The notes beneath the pieces are model-generated. The model had not been told where the DNA came from, ran no database searches, and saw nothing but the letters and a program-made list of their open reading frames with translations. The translations under genes were made by a program, and so were the position numbers. DNA of 5,187 bases from an uncultured Johnsonella sp. GTDB lineage: Bacteria > Bacillota > Clostridia > Lachnospirales > Lachnospiraceae. The DNA lies in NCBI GenBank assembly GCA_905373785.1, contig CAJPUK010000142.1, forward strand, positions 1 through 5,187, in the 5' to 3' direction. Below are positions 1 through 5,150 of this stretch, in pieces (position 1 is the first letter of the stretch; the number at the start of each line of letters is the position of its first letter).

Positions 1-61
1 AACTTATTTGACCTTTTATTATATACTACTATTAGTATTTAGACTAATTTCAGGAGAAATC

Positions 62-1327
62 ATGCAATTAAATTATGCCCCCAAAATACTCGGAATTGTA
101 GCTGAGTATAATCCCTTTCATTCAGGACACCTTTATCAAATTAATAAAGCAAAATCTATATGTGCCGCCGATTATGTAGTTGTTATTATGAGCGGACATT
201 TTACTCAGCGTGGTGAAGCGGCTATTTATGACCCTTACCTAAGAACTGAAATGGCTCTAAAAGCAGGTGTCGATGCCGTATATGAAATGCCGGCTGCATT
301 TTCCACCGCTTCGGCAGCGGATTTTGCTTTTTATGCGGTTACATTCCTGACCTTATTAAATGTTGACTACATATCCTTCGGAGTGGAGGATGCCACCTTA
401 GATGAACTTGAAAACCTTGCTGATATTTTGTTAAATGAAAGTGAAGGTTTTAAAAATCTGATTAAAGAAAAACTTTCAAAAGGCTATACTTATCCTCTTG
501 CAAGAAAGGAGGCATTTTTAAATGAACTTAAAAATTTCAGAAACTTTGATGAAACCAAAATAAAAAGCCTTTTATCAACTCCCAACAACATACTGGGACT
601 TGAATATATATATACAATAAAAAAAATAGGTTCACATTTGAGACCTGTATTAATCAAAAGAAAAGGTTCAGACTATCACGATAAGGGTATAGCCTATAAT
701 AAAGAGAACTCTTCCGCTACCGCCCTGAGAAAGTACTTGAGCTTACATTCCGAGCTTAAGGAACTTGAAAGCAGCCTTATGCCGTCTTCTATAGAAATAA
801 TCAAGAAAAGCAAACCTTTATTTGCTGATGATTTTAGGGGAAGTATAAGCAGAAAACTTTATGATTTATTGTATAATGATGTAGATTTATCCATATACAG
901 CGATATTTCGCCAAACCTTTCCGACAGGATCTATAAACTTAATAAAAACTACTCCGACTATGAAACAATGGTAGCTTCCATAAAAAGTAAGGACTACACC
1001 TTTACACGTATTTCAAGGGCATTGTGCCATATATTGCTCAACATAAAAAGGTCAGATACGGATATTTATAAAAATAATATAAAATATTCAAAGTTACTCG
1101 GATTTAGGAGGTCTTCAGGGCACTTACTTAAACTTATAAAAACACGCTCAAAGTTAATAAATATAACTAAGCCGGCAGATGCCAAAGATATACTCAGGGA
1201 TGAAAAAGAGACATACAAGCTTTTTATGAGTGAAGTATATGCCTCATACATATATAACTCCGTCTATTATGACAAATATAAAACAGAGCTTAAAAACTCA
1301 TACTCACGTGAAATAGTAATTGTATAA
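62..1327 (+). CDS. tmcAL: TmcAL, tRNA(Met) cytidine acetate ligase (YlbM family)
   Basis: Known family role: cytoplasmic enzyme that uses ATP and acetate (via acetyl-adenylate) to make N4-acetylcytidine at wobble position 34 of elongator tRNA-Met. Seen here (numbering from the ATG at 62, 421 aa): a nucleotidyltransferase-like N-terminus with GIVAEYNPFHSGH at 11-23, including the HxGH signature H20-H23; MSGHFTQRGEAAIYDP at 43-58; SFGVED at 105-110; PNNILGLEY at 174-182; KRKGSDYHD at 199-207; and SATALRKYL at 218-226. These motifs and the length fit the family (about 390-420 aa). The frame is open back to a TTG at 8, but that would add a hydrophobic 18-residue extension lacking the family start, whereas ATG 62 follows AGGAG (52-56) at 5 nt, so 62 is preferred. 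No key motif is missing. It is separated from the next gene by 378 bp and is probably a separate transcription unit. Its promoter lies mostly upstream of the window. Confidence 0.95.
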   Translation: MQLNYAPKILGIVAEYNPFHSGHLYQINKAKSICAADYVVVIMSGHFTQRGEAAIYDPYLRTEMALKAGVDAVYEMPAAFSTASAADFAFYAVTFLTLLNVDYISFGVEDATLDELENLADILLNESEGFKNLIKEKLSKGYTYPLARKEAFLNELKNFRNFDETKIKSLLSTPNNILGLEYIYTIKKIGSHLRPVLIKRKGSDYHDKGIAYNKENSSATALRKYLSLHSELKELESSLMPSSIEIIKKSKPLFADDFRGSISRKLYDLLYNDVDLSIYSDISPNLSDRIYKLNKNYSDYETMVASIKSKDYTFTRISRALCHILLNIKRSDTDIYKNNIKYSKLLGFRRSSGHLLKLIKTRSKLINITKPADAKDILRDEKETYKLFMSEVYASYIYNSVYYDKYKTELKNSYSREIVIV

Positions 1328-1705
1328 TATCTAAATCCGATAATTCATAAAATACATTGTGAATTATTCTGAGCAAACCGGAGGTATTACACCATATTTA
1401 CAGAACTAAAACTTTATATCTTTATATGCACATACTATGAGAGCTTTGAACTATGACATAAATAGTCCGAGCTAATATTCCATATATGCTTATGTTTTTT
1501 ATATAACTTAAACTTATACGCTTTATTTATTATTAATAAAATCAAGTAGCTAAAACACAAGACTATATACTTTTTTTATAAGAATTGGTGTTTAGATATC
1601 TTGATTTTTTTTAATCTATATTGTAGGATATAGTATATATTTTGTAATATTTCTATGTAATATATATATTTAGCATAAAAAATGTAAAAATAAGGAGGTG
1701 CTATC
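1328..1705. other. AT-rich intergenic region, leader of the Se/S operon
   Basis: No open reading frame with a credible start and ribosome binding site is visible on either strand in these 378 bases. It contains a weak AT-rich inverted repeat, ATAATTCA (1340-1347) with TGAATTAT (1360-1367) and a 12-nt loop, with no T-run, just after tmcAL. Further on is a long imperfect hairpin with a T-tract (1538-1612, listed separately). A weak promoter candidate for the downstream operon is TTGATT (1601-1606), 17 nt, TAGGAT (1624-1629). The sequence is so AT-rich that other -10-like hexamers occur by chance, so I do not assign a promoter firmly. The region ends in a strong ribosome binding site, AAGGAGGTG (1692-1700), 5 nt before the next ATG. 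Confidence 0.6.
1538..1612 (+). terminator. Long imperfect hairpin with T8 tract (terminator or attenuator)
   Basis: The outer stem AAAATCAAG (1538-1546) pairs with CTTGATTTT (1600-1608). An upper stem CTAAAACAC (1550-1558) pairs with GTGTTTAG (1588-1595) with one bulged A. The arms between (1547-1549 and 1596-1599) can add two A-T pairs, and the loop is about 29 nt. Eight T residues (1605-1612) start in the 3' arm and run past it, as in an intrinsic terminator on the plus strand. It lies 210 nt after tmcAL and 93 nt before the desulfurase start, so it could end tmcAL transcripts or act as an attenuator of the operon leader. The large loop and A-T content make it weaker than a typical terminator. 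Confidence 0.45.
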
Positions 1706-2854
1706 ATGATTTACTTTGATAATGCTGCCACTTCAATGCATAAACCGAAGGAAGTGACCGATGCGGTAGTCTTTGCTCTTAATCACTTCGGTAACGCTTC
1801 AAGAGGGGTGTATGACGAAAGCTTGCAGGCAGATAGACTTATATATGATGCAAGAAGTGAAATAGCCGCATTATTTAATGCCGGCAACCCCAGACAGGTA
1901 GCATTTAGCAAAAATTCCACAGAAAGCCTTAATATAGCTATTTTCGGTACTTTATCACCGGATGATCATGTTATCAGCAGTGTCAGTGAACATAACTCCG
2001 TACTAAGACCTCTGCATTATTTACAGGACCAAGGTATGCAGCTAAGCTTTCTCCCCATAGATGAAAAGGGCAGAATCAAACTTGACTTAATACCCTCTCT
2101 TATACAAAAAAATACCAAAGCCATAGTTATAACCCATGCCTCCAATGTAAGCGGCAATATTACCGACTTACATACAGTATCGGATTTTTGTAAAAAGTAT
2201 AATTTGATGTTGATAGTTGACGCTTCACAGACCGCCGGCTCAATAGATATAGATATGCAAGCTATGGGTATTGACATACTTTGCTTTACCGGGCATAAAT
2301 CTCTTATGGGACCTCAGGGAATAGGCGGACTTTGTGTCAATGAAAATATCTACATAAAGCCTTTTATAGTAGGCGGAACAGGTATACATAGTTATGACCG
2401 CTTACAGCCGGACAAGATGCCTACAAGACTTGAGTCCGGAACAATCAACTCTATCGGTATAGCCGGTCTTTTGGCAGCGGTAAAATATCTTAAAGCTCAA
2501 AATGTAAGCACTCTGCATCAAAAGGCACTTGAAGTGTCACAGTACTTTTATTCTAAGCTTAGAGAGTTTGAAGGAATAAAGTTCTACGGCGATTACGAAG
2601 CTTCCAACAGGGCTGCGATAGTAAGTTTTAATATAGCCGATATAGACTCCGCCTTGATAGGAAAAAGTCTGATAAGTGATTACAATATATCTACAAGAGT
2701 AGGTACCCACTGTGCTCCGCTTTTGCATATTGCTTTCGGCACTGATAAGCAGGGTATGGTAAGGTTCAGTTTTTCACACAATAATACCTTTGAAGAAGTT
2801 AATACTGCTATACAAGCATTAAAAAACATTATAAATACAAAGGAGGATTTGTAG
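1706..2854 (+). CDS. PLP-dependent cysteine desulfurase family protein (class V aminotransferase fold)
   Basis: A cytoplasmic PLP enzyme of 382 aa, full length for the family. Seen: N-terminal YFDNAATS (3-10); EHNS (95-98), with H96 expected to stack on PLP; VDASQTAG (171-178), with D172 and Q175 as cofactor contacts; GHKSLMGPQG (196-205), with K198 as the Schiff-base lysine; and RVGTHCAPL (331-339), with C336 as the catalytic cysteine that carries the persulfide or selenopersulfide. The HCAPL context resembles the group II (SufS/CsdA/selenocysteine lyase) side and the subfamily I know as TIGR01977, which is often found beside selenium genes. The family reaction releases S or Se from L-cysteine or L-selenocysteine as an enzyme-bound persulfide; which substrate is used cannot be read from sequence. 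AAGGAGGTG (1692-1700) lies 5 nt before the ATG. The stop is 1 nt before yedE, so it is first in the operon. No SufU- or NifU-like scaffold is adjacent, which argues against a dedicated Fe-S assembly role. Confidence 0.93.
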   Translation: MIYFDNAATSMHKPKEVTDAVVFALNHFGNASRGVYDESLQADRLIYDARSEIAALFNAGNPRQVAFSKNSTESLNIAIFGTLSPDDHVISSVSEHNSVLRPLHYLQDQGMQLSFLPIDEKGRIKLDLIPSLIQKNTKAIVITHASNVSGNITDLHTVSDFCKKYNLMLIVDASQTAGSIDIDMQAMGIDILCFTGHKSLMGPQGIGGLCVNENIYIKPFIVGGTGIHSYDRLQPDKMPTRLESGTINSIGIAGLLAAVKYLKAQNVSTLHQKALEVSQYFYSKLREFEGIKFYGDYEASNRAAIVSFNIADIDSALIGKSLISDYNISTRVGTHCAPLLHIAFGTDKQGMVRFSFSHNNTFEEVNTAIQALKNIINTKEDL

Positions 2855-2855
2855 T

Positions 2856-3947
2856 ATGAGTTTAGATTCAAAAAAAGGATTATTTTTACTTGGTATCATA
2901 GCAGGTCTTGCTGCCATGGTACTTGCCATAGGGGGGAATCCTAAAAATATGGCTATGTGTATAGCCTGTTTTATAAGAGACACCGCAGGCTCTTTTAAGC
3001 TTCACCAAGCAGAAGTCGTACAGTATTTCAGACCTGAGATAGTCGGTATAGTGCTTGGAGCTTTCCTTATATCATTATTTACCAAAGAGTACAGATCTAC
3101 CGGCGGTTCTGCACCTGCTATCAGATTTTTACTCGGTGCGATCATGGTTATATGTGCTTTGGTTTTCCTTGGCTGCCCGCTGCGTATGGTTTTGAGGATG
3201 TCATCCGGTGATATAAGCGGTTATGTAGGTCTGGTAGGCTTCGCCCTCGGCGTGGGAACAGGCGCCTTCTTCTTAAAAAAAGGCTTCAGCCTCGGAAGAT
3301 CCTATACTATCAAAAAAGAAAGCGGATATGTCCTTCCATTACTTATCACCGTAGCATTTTTAGTAAGTCTTTTTGCACCTTCACTTTTTGCTTTTAGTGA
3401 AAAAGGACCCGGAAGTGTGCATGCAGCCATAGGACTTTCCTTAGGCGCAGGTATAATATTCGGAGTAATAGCGCAAAGAAGCAGAATGTGCTTTGCAGGA
3501 TCTATCAGAGATATAATCCTTCTTAAGGATTTTAAATTGATCTCTGCAATCGGAGGTGTTTTTGTTGTAATGCTTGTATATAACGTAGTTTCCGGTAATT
3601 TCAAACTTGCAGCTTTCGGTCCTATAGCACACGCTCAAACCTTATGGAACATTCTTTCTATGTATGCCGTAGGTCTTTGTGCGGTACTTTTGGGAGGTTG
3701 TCCTTTAAGACAGCTTATACTTGCAGGCAGCGGCTCTTCCGATGCCATAGTTACTGTTGTAGGTATGTTTGTAGGTGCGGCTTTGGCACACAATTTTAGC
3801 CTTGCAGGTGCTCCGGCAAGTGCTGCTACAGCGGAAAAGGCGGCTTCTGCAGGAGGTCCGGGAATAAACGGACAAATATTTGTAATAGCTTCTATAGTTA
3901 TACTTTTTATCATAGCTTTTATAGGTATTAAGAAAAAAGAACAATAA
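2856..3947 (+). CDS. yedE: YedE/YeeE-family membrane transporter, putative selenium transporter
   Basis: Integral membrane protein of 363 aa with about ten hydrophobic segments (roughly 7-26, 62-78, 88-105, 122-140, 158-178, 187-206, 228-245, 265-282, 295-312 and 340-358) and a lysine-rich C-terminus. It belongs by motif to the YeeE/YedE family, whose studied members move thiosulfate through conserved cysteines. The start, with NPKNMAMCIACFIRD (28-42) and VVQYFRPEIVG (54-64), matches what I recall of the selenium-linked YedE subfamily (TIGR04112). Cysteines sit at 35, 38, 100, 107, 212, 275 and 282, within motifs MCIACFIRD, GCPLR (106-110), MCFAGSIRD (211-219) and GCPLR (281-285), so the two halves repeat each other. 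The inferred role is import of a selenium or sulfur species for the cytoplasmic carriers encoded next to it; the substrate is unproven. AGGAGG (2841-2846) lies inside the end of the desulfurase gene, 9 nt before the ATG, indicating tight coupling. Confidence 0.9.
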   Translation: MSLDSKKGLFLLGIIAGLAAMVLAIGGNPKNMAMCIACFIRDTAGSFKLHQAEVVQYFRPEIVGIVLGAFLISLFTKEYRSTGGSAPAIRFLLGAIMVICALVFLGCPLRMVLRMSSGDISGYVGLVGFALGVGTGAFFLKKGFSLGRSYTIKKESGYVLPLLITVAFLVSLFAPSLFAFSEKGPGSVHAAIGLSLGAGIIFGVIAQRSRMCFAGSIRDIILLKDFKLISAIGGVFVVMLVYNVVSGNFKLAAFGPIAHAQTLWNILSMYAVGLCAVLLGGCPLRQLILAGSGSSDAIVTVVGMFVGAALAHNFSLAGAPASAATAEKAASAGGPGINGQIFVIASIVILFIIAFIGIKKKEQ

Positions 3948-3959
3948 GGAGATTTGATC

Positions 3960-4166
3960 ATGAAAGAAATAGATGTAAGAGGACTTTCCTGTCCTGAGCC
4001 TGTACTTATATTAAAAAGTGAAGTTGAGAAGTCTACAGACAAGTCTTATAAAGTACTTGCAAATGAGGCTCATACTGTTAAAAACCTTAAATTATATGCT
4101 GAATCTGTAGGCAAAAAAGTATCTGTCAAGGAAGTCGGTGACGAGTACGAACTTACGGTGCAATAG
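3960..4166 (+). CDS. yedF: TusA/YedF-like sulfur (selenium) carrier, single domain
   Basis: A soluble 68-aa protein consisting of one TusA domain. It starts KEIDVRGLSCPEPVL, with the CPxP signature at 11-14; C11 is the expected persulfide or selenopersulfide carrier. TusA family proteins relay sulfur from a desulfurase to acceptors. In selenium gene clusters the related YedF has this domain plus a C-terminal DsrE-like domain and is about 200 aa; here only the TusA part is present, ending cleanly at a TAG, so 'yedF' is by context and 'TusA-family protein' is the safer name. The start is ATG 3960, 8 nt after AAGGAG (3946-3951). A TTG two codons upstream (3954) is in frame but too close to the ribosome binding site. 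It lies 12 nt after yedE and 2 nt before the DUF3343 gene. Confidence 0.9.
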   Translation: MKEIDVRGLSCPEPVLILKSEVEKSTDKSYKVLANEAHTVKNLKLYAESVGKKVSVKEVGDEYELTVQ

Positions 4167-4168
4167 AT

Positions 4169-4384
4169 ATGCATTTATACATAAGTTTTCACACCTCGGC
4201 TGAGGCTATGGCTACCGAAAAGGTAGCCAAACTTAATAATATAAAAGGTAAGCTTGTTCCACTTCCGAGGAGGATTTCGGCAAGTTGCGGTATGGCATAT
4301 GAGACGGATATTGCTTCTAAGACCTTAATTAAAAACTTATTAGAAGCAAATGATATAGAATGGGATGAATTTATAGAGATTTAA
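4169..4384 (+). CDS. DUF3343 protein, putative Se/S carrier
   Basis: A soluble 71-aa protein matching the small DUF3343 family (Pfam PF11823, named from memory as a putative Se/S carrier protein). Seen: an N-terminal LYISFHTSAEAMATEK strand-helix (3-18), then LVPLPRRISASCGMA (29-43), the family's most conserved stretch, with C40 the only cysteine and the likely chalcogen-bearing residue, and an acidic C-terminus. The length is normal for the family. The function is not established biochemically to my knowledge; the carrier role is inferred from its association with selenium and desulfurase genes. The ATG is 2 nt after the stop of the TusA-like gene. No good Shine-Dalgarno precedes it (only GGTG at 4157-4160), so it probably relies on translational coupling. 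No intrinsic terminator is visible directly after it. Confidence 0.85.
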   Translation: MHLYISFHTSAEAMATEKVAKLNNIKGKLVPLPRRISASCGMAYETDIASKTLIKNLLEANDIEWDEFIEI

Positions 4385-4406
4385 GTCTTTTTAACCTAAT
4401 TGCTAT

Positions 4407-4435
4407 TTGACTTATGACGCAATTTACAGTACTAT
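4407..4435 (+). promoter_or_regulatory. Sigma-A-like promoter of the 78-aa gene
   Basis: TTGACT (4407-4412), a 17-nt spacer, then TACTAT (4430-4435), giving five and four matches to the two consensus hexamers. The start would fall near 4442, about 24 nt before the ATG at 4466. An inverted repeat CAGTA (4427-4431) / TACTG (4446-4450) brackets the -10 and could be an operator, though at five bases it may be chance. A second inverted repeat TAAGTC (4382-4387) / GACTTA (4409-4414) overlaps the -35. Confidence 0.6.
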
Positions 4436-4465
4436 AAATGTAACTTACTGATAGGAGGTGGGAGT

Positions 4466-4702
4466 ATGAAGGTACAAAATATATCTGATGTTAATGCTTT
4501 CTTCAAGATGATTGATGAATGCAAGGGTACTGTTGAACTGGTTTCAGATGAGGGAGACAGAATCAATCTAAAGAGCAAACTTTCTCAATATCTTTCAATG
4601 GCGACTTTATTTTCTAACGGTTATATTGAAAAGCTTGACTTAGTAGCTCATGAGAAAGAAGATATAGAAAGAATTATCAAGTTTATGTATCAAGGAGAAT
4701 AA
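4466..4702 (+). CDS. Small conserved-looking protein of unknown function
   Basis: A 78-aa soluble protein with no signal peptide or membrane segment and one cysteine (C19). I recognise its style from Clostridia, where similar short proteins recur (possibly under an unreliable 'polyA polymerase' label), but I know no function. Visible pattern: VNAFFKMIDECKGTVELVSDEGDR (9-32), reading as a helix then a beta hairpin; INLKSKLSQYLSMATLF (33-49), a helix; then a strand and a final helix, DIERIIKFMYQG (66-77). The charged surface and alternating hydrophobics suggest a compact alpha/beta domain. It has a strong ribosome binding site, AGGAGGTG (4453-4460), 5 nt before the ATG, and its own promoter, 81 nt after the Se/S operon. 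It therefore need not share that operon's job, although readthrough is possible because no terminator separates them. Its stop lies 4 nt from the 3' end of the convergent tRNA-Thr. Confidence 0.85.
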   Translation: MKVQNISDVNAFFKMIDECKGTVELVSDEGDRINLKSKLSQYLSMATLFSNGYIEKLDLVAHEKEDIERIIKFMYQGE

Positions 4703-4706
4703 AAAA

Positions 4707-4779
4707 AGCTTGTAATCGGACTCGAACCGATGACCTACTCATTACGAATGAGTTGCGCTACCTACTGCGCCATACAAGC
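4707..4779 (-). tRNA. tRNA-Thr (anticodon CGU)
   Basis: Read on the minus strand, it folds as a full cloverleaf: 7-bp acceptor GCTTGTA/TACAAGC, D stem GCGC/GCGC, anticodon stem ACTCA/TGAGT around loop TTCGTAA (anticodon CGT, reading ACG), 5-nt variable loop AGGTC, and T stem ATCGG/CCGAT with loop TTCGAGT. The discriminator base is U73 and CCA is not encoded. The gene runs straight into a run of seven T (complement of 4701-4707) that includes U73, so transcription may end there with the tRNA itself as the preceding structure. No strong promoter is visible; a weak candidate on the minus strand is CTGCCA (4827-4822), 17 nt, TTTTAT (4804-4799). Confidence 0.95.
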
Positions 4780-4791
4780 AAATCTTTTAAG

Positions 4792-4834
4792 AACTGTCAT
4801 AAAACTGTTAAAACGGCTTTGTGGCAGTTTTTTT
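4792..4834 (+). terminator. Intrinsic terminator for the plus-strand 78-aa gene
   Basis: AACTGTCA (4792-4799) pairs with TGGCAGTT (4822-4829), eight pairs with one G-U, followed by a T-run that spans 4828-4834. The 22-nt loop can refold in other ways (AAAACTG 4801-4807 with CAGTTTT 4825-4831). The orientation suits transcripts arriving from the gene ending at 4702, which would first cross tRNA-Thr in antisense. A competing stem is ACGGCTT (4813-4819) with AAGCCGT (4843-4849). Confidence 0.5.
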
Positions 4835-4871
4835 CATCCCAGAAGCCGTGTAAGGAAATTTATACTGTAAT

Positions 4872-4905
4872 AAAAAAGCTTTGAGCATCTATAACTCAAA
4901 GCTTT
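4872..4905 (-). terminator. Intrinsic terminator of tRNA-Glu
   Basis: A perfect 11-bp inverted repeat, AAAGCTTTGAG (4875-4885) with CTCAAAGCTTT (4895-4905), and a 9-nt loop. On the minus strand it is followed by six U (complement of 4872-4877, partly within the stem). It begins 2 nt past the tRNA-Glu discriminator, a classic placement for a single-tRNA unit. On the plus strand no T-run follows, so it is one-directional. Confidence 0.85.
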
Positions 4906-4907
4906 CA

Positions 4908-4979
4908 TGACCAATCCGGGAATCGAACCCGGGTTTGCGCCGTGAGAGGGCGCCGTCTTAGCCGCTTGACCAATTGGCC
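4908..4979 (-). tRNA. tRNA-Glu (anticodon CUC)
   Basis: A minus-strand cloverleaf: acceptor GGCCAAT/ATTGGTC with one G-U pair (G2-U71), D stem GTC/GAC with loop AAGCGGCTAA, anticodon stem GCGCC/GGCGC around CTCTCAC (anticodon CTC, reading GAG), short 4-nt variable loop, and T stem CCGGG/CCCGG with loop TTCGATT. The discriminator is A73; CCA is not encoded. The D arm and the GGTCAAGCGG stretch are typical of bacterial tRNA-Glu. It has its own promoter (5002-5030) and terminator (4872-4905), so it is a one-gene transcription unit. Confidence 0.96.
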
Positions 4980-5001
4980 TTGGTATCCTAAGCACTGTGA
5001 T

Positions 5002-5030
5002 AGTATACATAAAAAAATATTAATTGTCAA
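5002..5030 (-). promoter_or_regulatory. Sigma-A promoter of tRNA-Glu
   Basis: On the minus strand: perfect -35 TTGACA (complement of 5025-5030), a 17-nt spacer, and -10 TATACT (complement of 5002-5007, five of six consensus bases). Transcription would start near 4995, leaving a 5' leader of about 16 nt before the mature tRNA end at 4979. A near-consensus promoter is expected for a stable RNA gene. Confidence 0.9.
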
Positions 5031-5088
5031 GCATTTATAATAAAAAAAATAAAAAACTTCCATATGATGTTACCGTGCAGGTAGATCA

Positions 5089-5150
5089 TTCATCTTCTCC
5101 CAAAAGACTAAAAATGCTTAATTTTTATCTATAAAGTAAACGAAGATGAA
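5089..5150. repeat. Nine-base inverted repeat with a nested small hairpin
   Basis: TTCATCTTC (5089-5097) is the exact inverse complement of GAAGATGAA (5142-5150), 44 nt apart. The right arm also forms a small hairpin with sequence just beyond it: CGAAG (5141-5145) with CTTCG (5151-5155), loop 5 nt, so the two pairings exclude each other. It lies upstream of the tRNA-Glu promoter, outside any gene I can support. Its function is unknown and it could be chance or the remnant of a leader element belonging to a neighbour beyond the window. Confidence 0.4.

Noticed and set aside
8..27. TTGACC (8-13) with TATACT (22-27) as the tmcAL promoter
   Set aside because: Only 8 nt separate the hexamers, far too short. 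TATACT could be a -10 only with a -35 lying before the window.
8..61. TTG-initiated N-terminal extension of TmcAL (18 residues)
   Set aside because: Hydrophobic residues not matching the family start, no ribosome binding site visible before 8, and a good AGGAG before ATG 62.
1340..1367. AT-only inverted repeat just after tmcAL as its terminator
   Set aside because: The stem has a single G-C pair per arm, a 12-nt loop, and no following T-run.
1373..1456. Short open frame in the intergenic region whose translation (KLYIFICTYYESFE) resembles a DUF3343 start
   Set aside because: No ATG, GTG or TTG start in frame before the resemblance, stops on both sides, and the match is short in AT-rich sequence. 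A decayed DUF3343 copy is possible but not supported.
2931..2936. G6 run in yedE as a slippage or frameshift site
   Set aside because: The reading frame continues intact with conserved motifs on both sides, and nothing suggests programmed frameshifting.
3302..4042. Minus-strand open frames of 65-135 codons across yedE and the TusA-like gene
   Set aside because: They lie opposite clearly coding genes with strong family motifs and lack recognisable domains.
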